The position numbers and the translations under genes are program-made. Under the pieces are notes generated by a model that did no database searches, was not told the origin of the DNA, and was given only the letters and a program-made list of their open reading frames with translations. Of a DNA stretch of 17,161 bases, positions 12,085-17,161 are shown in pieces. Positions within the stretch are counted from its first letter, which is position 1. The number at the start of each line of letters is the position of its first letter. Source of the stretch: an uncultured Lachnospiraceae bacterium (lineage in GTDB: Bacteria > Bacillota > Clostridia > Lachnospirales > Lachnospiraceae). The stretch is taken from assembly GCA_944376975.1 (NCBI GenBank), contig CALWEE010000012.1, positions 1-17,161 on the forward strand, in the 5' to 3' direction.

Positions 12085-13968
12085 ATGAATATAAAAGAAA
12101 TGCTCGGCACATTGCCGAAAAAAGAAAAACGACAGCCCCTCGCTGAACTGTCTACGTCCTGGGGACAGGCCCTCGATCCAAAACATGTGCTGGAAGCCTA
12201 TCCCCGGCCCCGGATGCGCCGTCCGGAATATGAAATACTCAACGGTTACTGGCAATACGCCATCACCGGTTCCGGAAAATATCCCGGATCGTTTGAGGGC
12301 CGCATCCTGGTGCCGTTTTCTCCGGAAAGCCAGCTGTCCGGCGTCAAAAGACAGCTGCGTCCGGACGCTTTTCTATGGTATGAACGCGCGATCCATATCC
12401 CTGACCATACAGCCGGTTTTCGCCGTCTCCTCCATTTCGAGGCCGTAGATCAATGCGCCTGTATTTATATCAACGGCCATTTTGTCCGAAAGCACGTGGG
12501 CGGCTATCTGCCTTTTTCCGTCGATCTGACGCCGTTTCTCCAACCGGGAGCCAACACCCTCCGTCTGACGGTGCGTGTCCAGGATTTTTCAGACGCCTCT
12601 TATCACAGCCGGGGCAAACAGAAGCTTTCCCCCGGCGGCATGTACTATACCGCCCAAAGCGGTATATGGCAGACCGTCTGGATGGAGACCGTCCCCGACC
12701 ATTACATGACTGACCTTGACCTGACGGCAGATCCGAAAAAAGGTCAGGTCCGCGTTACGATCGAGGAAAATCTGGGTAAATCTTTCCCGGATACACGCGT
12801 AAAAATATGGGACGCCGTCATCCTTGCCGACGACGAAAAAGACCTTTTCCCGTGCGCGGGCGAGCCCATGGCGCGCAAGATCGCCGACGCCCTCACATTC
12901 ACGTTGGATCTTCCTTCACCCAAAAAATGGACGCCCGAAACGCCTTATCTTTACCCGGTGGAGATCACAGTCGGCAAAGACACGGTCCGCTCCTATTTCG
13001 CCATGCGGGATTTCCAGGTGGAAACCGACGCCGAAGGCTTTCCCCGTATCTGTCTGGATCACAAGGCCATCTTTCTCAACGGCGTCCTGGATCAGGGCTA
13101 TTGGCCGGACGGTCTGTATACGGCCCCGTCGGACGAAGCGCTGATCTACGATATACGCATGGCCAAAGAACTGGGCTTCAATATGATCCGAAAGCACGCC
13201 AAGATCGAATGCCGCCGGTGGTATTATCACTGCGACCGGCTAGGCATGATCGTATGGCAGGACATGGTCAACGGCGGAAGCGCGTACTCGCCCCTTCTCC
13301 TGACTTATCTGCCCACTTTGCTGTGCGTGCCCGGCCCCACGGCCAAAACGGCCCGTTCTTCCCGTGTCCGCCCCACCCTGTCGGAAAAACTGGAATACCG
13401 GCTGACGGGACGGTCCGATCCCAGAGGCCGGCTGGAATTCTCAAAGGAAGTCCTGGCCACCGTAAAACTGCTGAAAGGCTTTCCATCCATTATGGCGTGG
13501 GTCCTCTTTAATGAGGGATGGGGACAGTTTGATACCCGCCGGCTCACCCGGCTGCTCCGTCATGCCGATCCGTCCCGGCTCATCGACTCGGCCAGCGGAT
13601 GGTTCGACCACCGGGAAGGCGATATAAAAAGTGTCCATAACTATTTTTACAAACTGGCGCCGGTAAAAGACGCCCGCCCTTACGTTCTTTCCGAATACGG
13701 CGGCTATGTCTGCCACATAAAAGAGCACAGCGCCACCGACACAACTTACGGCTACCGGGACTGCCGGTCGTCTTTAGAACTGGAAGACGCCTTTTGCCGG
13801 CTCATCCTTGAAGACCTCCCGCCGCTGATCCGCAAAGGCCTTTGCGGAGCGGTCTATACCCAGCTGACTGATATCGAAGAAGAGGCCAACGGTCTTTTGA
13901 CCTACGACCGGCGTGTCTGCAAGATATCCCCCTCTGCCGCGACGCGGCTGCGAAAGGAGCGGTCATGA
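12085..13968 (+). CDS. Glycoside hydrolase family 2 enzyme, cytoplasmic
   Basis: This 627-residue protein has the GH2 plan. The N-terminal sugar-binding jelly-roll (about 50-205) contains ILNGYWQYAI, WYERAIHIP, CIYINGHFVRKHVGGYLPF and SGIWQTVWME. An immunoglobulin-like middle domain runs to about 315, ending YFAMRDFQVE. A TIM barrel follows, with IFLNGVLDQGYWPDGLY, MAKELGFNMIRKHAK and RLGMIVWQDMVNGG. The acid/base glutamate is E477 in LFNEGWGQF and the nucleophile is E537 in VLSEYGGY. The family includes beta-galactosidases, beta-glucuronidases and beta-mannosidases; the substrate cannot be fixed here. No signal peptide is present, so it should act on imported oligosaccharide or glycoside. 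I chose ATG 12085 (GAGG upstream) over 12034, which lies at the predicted transcript start. The transporter gene overlaps its stop by 4 bp. Confidence 0.9.
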   Translation: MNIKEMLGTLPKKEKRQPLAELSTSWGQALDPKHVLEAYPRPRMRRPEYEILNGYWQYAITGSGKYPGSFEGRILVPFSPESQLSGVKRQLRPDAFLWYERAIHIPDHTAGFRRLLHFEAVDQCACIYINGHFVRKHVGGYLPFSVDLTPFLQPGANTLRLTVRVQDFSDASYHSRGKQKLSPGGMYYTAQSGIWQTVWMETVPDHYMTDLDLTADPKKGQVRVTIEENLGKSFPDTRVKIWDAVILADDEKDLFPCAGEPMARKIADALTFTLDLPSPKKWTPETPYLYPVEITVGKDTVRSYFAMRDFQVETDAEGFPRICLDHKAIFLNGVLDQGYWPDGLYTAPSDEALIYDIRMAKELGFNMIRKHAKIECRRWYYHCDRLGMIVWQDMVNGGSAYSPLLLTYLPTLLCVPGPTAKTARSSRVRPTLSEKLEYRLTGRSDPRGRLEFSKEVLATVKLLKGFPSIMAWVLFNEGWGQFDTRRLTRLLRHADPSRLIDSASGWFDHREGDIKSVHNYFYKLAPVKDARPYVLSEYGGYVCHIKEHSATDTTYGYRDCRSSLELEDAFCRLILEDLPPLIRKGLCGAVYTQLTDIEEEANGLLTYDRRVCKISPSAATRLRKERS

Positions 13969-15248
13969 AACTGAATTATAAACGTACCTTTTTTATCGGC
14001 CTGGCCTTTTTATCCATCAGCGCCTTCTGGCAGATGTATGACAATATCATCCCGCTGATCCTGCAAAACTCGTTTCATTTAAACCCGACCCTGATCGGCG
14101 CCATCATGGCTTTAGACAACGTGCTGGCCGTATTCCTGCTCCCGTTTTTCGGCATCCTTTCGGACCGGTGCAAAAGCCCTCTTGGGAAACGGACACCGTT
14201 CATCATCGGAGGGACCGTGGCCGCCGTCGTCTTTATGCTCCTTTTGCCGGTGGCCGACGGCATGGACAGTCTGGTCCTGTTCACCGTCGCCCTCGGTTTT
14301 ACCCTGCTGTCCATGGCCTTTTACCGCTCTCCCGCGGTGGCCCTTATGCCGGATCTGACGCCCAAGCCCCTTCGGAGCAAGGCAAACGCGGTGATCAACT
14401 TGATGGGCGCCATAGGCGCGGTCTATTCCCTTATCATGATCTCCCTTCTCGTGGGCAATGAAACCCGGCCGGATTATCTGCCCTTATTCATGTCCGTCGC
14501 CGCGCTCATGGCCCTCGCGGTGATCCTGCTCATCGTCACCATACACGAGAACGCCATCGCCCGAAAGCTTTCGGAAGAATTTCCCGAAGAAATGGCGTCT
14601 GTTGTCCAAGACGGGAACAAAGACACACAGCCGCTGGCTCCGGAGGTGAAGCGCAGCCTGGTCTTCATCCTCCTGTCCATCTTTTTGTGGTTCACCGCCT
14701 ACAACGCGGTGACCACCGCCTTTTCCCGCTACGCCCAGACCGTATGGGGCGTACAGGGCGGCGGCTTCGCCAACTGCCTTATGGTCGCCACTGTGGCGGC
14801 GATCTTAAGCTACATCCCCATCGGCGTCATTTCCAGCCGCTTTGGCAGGAAAAAGACGATCTGCGGCGGCGTGATCTTGATGACGCTGTGCTATCTGGCC
14901 GCGTTTTTCTTCACCAGCTACCACCCGGCCATCAATGTGGGATTCGCCTGCATCGGCGTCGGCTGGGCCGCCATCAGCGTCAATTCCCTGCCCATGGTCG
15001 TGGAGATGTGCAAAGGCGGCGACGTGGGCAAATATACGGGTATCTACTATACGTTCTCCATGGCTGCCCAGATCTTCACGCCGGTCTTTTCCGGCTTCCT
15101 GCTGGGCGCCGTCTCCTACAGGATCCTGTTCCCTTATGCCGTCATCTTTTCGGCTCTGGCTTTTGTGACCATGTGCTTCGTCAGACACGGGGATTCCCGT
15201 CCGGAAAAGAAAGCCGCGGTCATTGAACATTTTGACGTGGAAGACTGA
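13965..15248 (+). CDS. SLC45-like major facilitator (sugar/glycoside) transporter
   Basis: The 427-residue membrane protein has about 12 hydrophobic segments in two halves, with a charged central loop (about 195-230). The loop between helices 2 and 3 carries the MFS motif SDRCKSPLGKRTPFI (about residues 66-80), and the motif YRSPAVALMPDLTPKPLRSK (about 120-139) is typical of the sucrose-transporter/SLC45-like branch. These carriers bring disaccharides or glycosides in by ion symport. The ATG overlaps the GH2 stop as ATGA, so uptake and hydrolysis are translationally coupled: imported glycoside would be cut inside by the GH2 enzyme. The substrate is not visible from sequence. A long bidirectional terminator follows. 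Confidence 0.88.
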   Translation: MKLNYKRTFFIGLAFLSISAFWQMYDNIIPLILQNSFHLNPTLIGAIMALDNVLAVFLLPFFGILSDRCKSPLGKRTPFIIGGTVAAVVFMLLLPVADGMDSLVLFTVALGFTLLSMAFYRSPAVALMPDLTPKPLRSKANAVINLMGAIGAVYSLIMISLLVGNETRPDYLPLFMSVAALMALAVILLIVTIHENAIARKLSEEFPEEMASVVQDGNKDTQPLAPEVKRSLVFILLSIFLWFTAYNAVTTAFSRYAQTVWGVQGGGFANCLMVATVAAILSYIPIGVISSRFGRKKTICGGVILMTLCYLAAFFFTSYHPAINVGFACIGVGWAAISVNSLPMVVEMCKGGDVGKYTGIYYTFSMAAQIFTPVFSGFLLGAVSYRILFPYAVIFSALAFVTMCFVRHGDSRPEKKAAVIEHFDVED

Positions 15249-15261
15249 AACGCTCCGATGA

Positions 15262-15336
15262 AAAAATTCCCGGAATGCCCTCCGGCGCCATCGCCCGATC
15301 AACAGGATGGAGCCGGAGAACACTCCGGGAATTTTT
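15262..15336. terminator. Long, three-segment bidirectional terminator
   Basis: AAAAATTCCCGGA (15262-15274) pairs with TCCGGGAATTTTT (15324-15336). Inside, CTCCGGC (15280-15286) pairs with GCCGGAG (15312-15318), and further in CCATC pairs with GATGG. The outer arms give T tracts on both strands, ending the transporter gene on the plus strand and fprA on the minus strand. Confidence 0.88.
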
Positions 15337-15357
15337 AAATTTCAGATCGCCGATCCC

Positions 15358-16560
15358 TTACATGGAAGCGGCAATGGCCTGGCAAAGCGCGTCCAGATCC
15401 GCTTCTTTATCCTGTTTCAGATCGGATTTCACCGTTACTTTTGTATCCAGTACCGAACAGCCTTTAAGCGTCTCCAGGACAGCCGTCATCAGCCTGCCGG
15501 AAGCCGGAGCCCATGTGCCGTTCTCAATGACGCCGAATACTTTATTGCTCATGTTAAGGGCTTTCATATCGTGGAGCAGGGCGTCCATGGGCGGATAGAT
15601 GCCCCCGTTATATGTCGGGCAGGCCAGCACGATATGGCTGTAGCGGAACGCTTCCGCGATCAGCTGGGACATATGGGTATTGGACACGTCATAGACCGCC
15701 ATCTCTTTCACGCCCGCTTCCGCCAGTTTCACGCTGAGCGCCTGGGCGACGCCTTCCGTATGGCCGTACATGGAACCATAGATGATGAGCACGCCCTTTT
15801 CTTCCGCTTCATAACGGCTCCACTTGTCATACTTCTCAAGGAGCACGTTCAAGCTACTCCTCCAGATGGGTCCGTGGAGCGGGCAGATCATGCGGATGTC
15901 CAGACCGGCGGCTTTTTTGAGCAGGGCCTGTACCTGCATGCCATATTTGCCCACGATGTTGGTATAGTACCGTCTGGCGTCGTCCATCCAGTCCCGTTCA
16001 AAATGGAGCTCATCGTCAAAGATCCGGCCGTCCAGAGCGCCGAAAGAACCGAAAGCGTCCGCCGAAAACAGGATCTTTTCCGTTGACTCATAAGATACCA
16101 TGGCTTCCGGCCAGTGGACCATGGGCGCCATGACGAACGTCAGAGTATGTCTGCCCAGTTCCAGCGTATCGTTTTCCTTGACAACAACCTTATCTTCATC
16201 GGCCAGATCCAGGGTAAAGAACTGATCGATCATCTGGAACGTCTTTGCGTTGCCCACGATCTTCATATCCGGATAGCATGTCTTCAGTTCCTTTATCCAT
16301 GCGCAGTGGTCCGGTTCCATATGGTCCACCACCAGATAATCCAGTGTCCTTCCGTTCAGCGCGCCGGCCACATTCTCCATGAACTGACGGCCTACCGAAT
16401 AGTCGGCCGTATCCATGAGCGCCGTCTTGTCATCCAGGACGACATAAGCGTTATAGGATACGCCTCTTGAGATCGGGAATATATTCTCGAACAGGGCCAG
16501 CCTTCTGTCGCTTCCCCCTACCCAGTAAATGGAATCTGTCACTTTTCTTATACACTGCAT
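15358..16560 (-). CDS. fprA: Flavodiiron protein (A-type flavoprotein, FprA)
   Basis: The 400-residue protein has an N-terminal metallo-beta-lactamase-like diiron domain (about 1-248) and a C-terminal flavodoxin domain (about 255-398). The iron ligands are all present: H80, E82, D84 and H85 in DHMEPDHCAW, H149 in MVHWPE, D168 in SADAFGSFG and H229 in CPLHGPIW. The FMN-binding loop is YGSMYGHTEG, followed by PTYNGGIYPP. Such enzymes reduce O2 to water (or NO to N2O) with electrons from rubredoxin or another carrier, and protect anaerobes from oxygen. No rubredoxin domain is fused. I chose ATG 16560 because GGGAG lies upstream; a longer open frame has no good ribosome binding site. It appears monocistronic, with a TATAAT upstream and a strong shared terminator after. 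Confidence 0.95.
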   Translation of the reverse strand: MQCIRKVTDSIYWVGGSDRRLALFENIFPISRGVSYNAYVVLDDKTALMDTADYSVGRQFMENVAGALNGRTLDYLVVDHMEPDHCAWIKELKTCYPDMKIVGNAKTFQMIDQFFTLDLADEDKVVVKENDTLELGRHTLTFVMAPMVHWPEAMVSYESTEKILFSADAFGSFGALDGRIFDDELHFERDWMDDARRYYTNIVGKYGMQVQALLKKAAGLDIRMICPLHGPIWRSSLNVLLEKYDKWSRYEAEEKGVLIIYGSMYGHTEGVAQALSVKLAEAGVKEMAVYDVSNTHMSQLIAEAFRYSHIVLACPTYNGGIYPPMDALLHDMKALNMSNKVFGVIENGTWAPASGRLMTAVLETLKGCSVLDTKVTVKSDLKQDKEADLDALCQAIAASM

Positions 16561-16611
16561 AATGCGTCTCTCCCTTCTGTGATCGATCGACATATTTTTC
16601 TCTTCTCGTGT

Positions 16612-16617
16612 ATTATA
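16612..16617 (-). promoter_or_regulatory. Probable -10 box of the fprA promoter
   Basis: TATAAT on the minus strand lies about 52 nt before the fprA ATG, downstream of the mgsA-like terminator. No convincing -35 is seen (TTCAAG at 15 nt is the best). Position supports separate transcription of fprA. Confidence 0.5.
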
Positions 16618-16695
16618 ATAATCGAATCGGACCTTGAATGCAATCCTAAAACGGTCAAAACCGCTCCTGCTCCCGATAAAGTACAATTATCGAAA

Positions 16696-16727
16696 AACGG
16701 CACCATCCGCGAGCAGATCGTGCCGTT
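16696..16727 (-). terminator. Terminator of the methylglyoxal synthase-like gene
   Basis: AACGGCAC (16696-16703) pairs with GTGCCGTT (16720-16727) around a 16-nt loop. On the minus strand the stem ends in GTGCCGTTTTTCG, giving a T tract. It lies 46 nt after the gene's stop and separates it from fprA. Confidence 0.75.
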
Positions 16728-16773
16728 GTCGTATATCGCTTTTCATTATGTTCCCCCTGCTGCTTTCCCACTG

Positions 16774-17161
16774 TCATCTCTGGCGCCACTCAAGATCGCC
16801 GTGATCCAGGCCCATGATCAGCGCTTCCGCCGTGGCGATGTTGGTCGCCATAGGTATACAGTACGCGTCGCACTTGTTCATGACCTGATAGATGTCCGGC
16901 CGGGCGTCGCCCTCTCCCATGGGATTATAGAAGAAAATGACCATGTCCATGGTGTTGGCTTCGATCATCTCCAGAAACTGTTTGTCTCCGCCCACGTTGC
17001 CTGAAAGGAACTTGTTCACCTTCAGGTTCGCGGCGCTCTCGATCCTTCTCCCCGTAACTTCCGTCGCATACAGCGCATGCCTGCTCAGGATCTTTTTGTA
17101 GGCAATGCAGAAATTCTCCATAAGTTCCTTTCTGCTGTTATGCGCGATCATACCAATATTC
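16774..17161 (-). CDS. mgsA: Methylglyoxal synthase-like protein, divergent (5' end cut off)
   Basis: The frame runs into the window edge. The residues before the first internal Met read NIG, as in family starts of the type MNIGxIAH, so only a few codons are missing. Recognisable MgsA segments are KKILSRHALYATEVTG, KFLSGNVGGDKQFLEMI with the catalytic-type GGD aspartate, MDMVIFFYNPM, and CIPMATNIATAEALI. MgsA turns dihydroxyacetone phosphate into methylglyoxal and phosphate, a glycolytic bypass that relieves sugar-phosphate stress. Several positions conserved in E. coli MgsA differ: the Asp after the AH motif is Asn, Asp before the PL/PM pair is Asn, and the His in the PHDPD stretch is replaced (ARPD). 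Family membership is firm, but activity is less so. A terminator follows. Confidence 0.82.
   Translation of the reverse strand, partial: NIGMIAHNSRKELMENFCIAYKKILSRHALYATEVTGRRIESAANLKVNKFLSGNVGGDKQFLEMIEANTMDMVIFFYNPMGEGDARPDIYQVMNKCDAYCIPMATNIATAEALIMGLDHGDLEWRQR

Noticed and set aside
15307..16086. 259-codon open frame on the plus strand opposite fprA
   Set aside because: It mirrors the conserved FprA reading frame, starts inside the terminator and shows no domain.
16561..16686. Longer N-terminus for fprA
   Set aside because: FprA family proteins start near MQCIRKVTDS. The extension overlaps the predicted promoter and has no good ribosome binding site.

Overview
The window looks like chromosome of a spore-forming, strictly anaerobic Firmicute of class Clostridia, most likely a moderately GC-rich Lachnospiraceae-type bacterium. 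The evidence is an essentially complete spoIIIA sporulation locus, an Asp23/NusB pair, a flavodiiron protein (FprA), strong AGGAGG ribosome binding sites, frequent GTG/TTG starts, and a PadR-DUF1700-DUF4097 operon. No rRNA, tRNA, CRISPR array, transposase or phage gene was seen.

Layout, left to right. (1) 1-1542, minus strand: nusB (3' end cut by the window edge), an asp23/yqhY gene with its own vegetative promoter, and spoIIIAH, which starts with TTG and has a near-consensus sigma-E promoter of its own. (2) 1543-4645, plus strand: a divergent two-gene operon. Its first gene is an in-frame fusion of an XRE helix-turn-helix domain to a full-length AlaA-type alanine aminotransferase, with a strong internal ribosome binding site at the domain junction. 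Its second gene is a COG2509-like FAD dehydrogenase with a ferredoxin-like cysteine cluster. Three copies of TTGAACTT at 42-44 bp spacing sit around the promoter of this operon. (3) 4655-5224: a bidirectional terminator and a small four-helix membrane protein gene with its own promoter. (4) 5227-9684, minus strand: spoIIIAA-AB-AC-AD-AE-AF-AG, tightly packed. (5) 9749-11977, minus strand: padR-DUF1700-DUF4097-pspC, translationally coupled at two junctions, read from a perfect-consensus promoter overlapped by an inverted-repeat operator. (6) 12021-15336, plus strand: a cytoplasmic GH2 glycosidase overlapping an SLC45-like sugar transporter gene, closed by a long bidirectional terminator. (7) 15358-17161, minus strand: fprA, then a 5'-truncated, divergent methylglyoxal synthase-like gene with its own terminator.

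How the parts work together. SpoIIIAA-AG and the separately placed SpoIIIAH should form the mother-cell side of the SpoIIIA-SpoIIQ channel that feeds the engulfed forespore. SpoIIIAH normally follows SpoIIIAG directly; here about 3.7 kb separates them, including an operon that runs the other way. The unusual system in the window is the XRE-AlaA fusion with its candidate operators and its FAD-dehydrogenase partner. It resembles MocR/GabR regulators in principle (DNA-binding domain plus PLP aminotransferase fold), but it uses an XRE domain, keeps the catalytic lysine and may also make a free 405-residue AlaA from the internal start.
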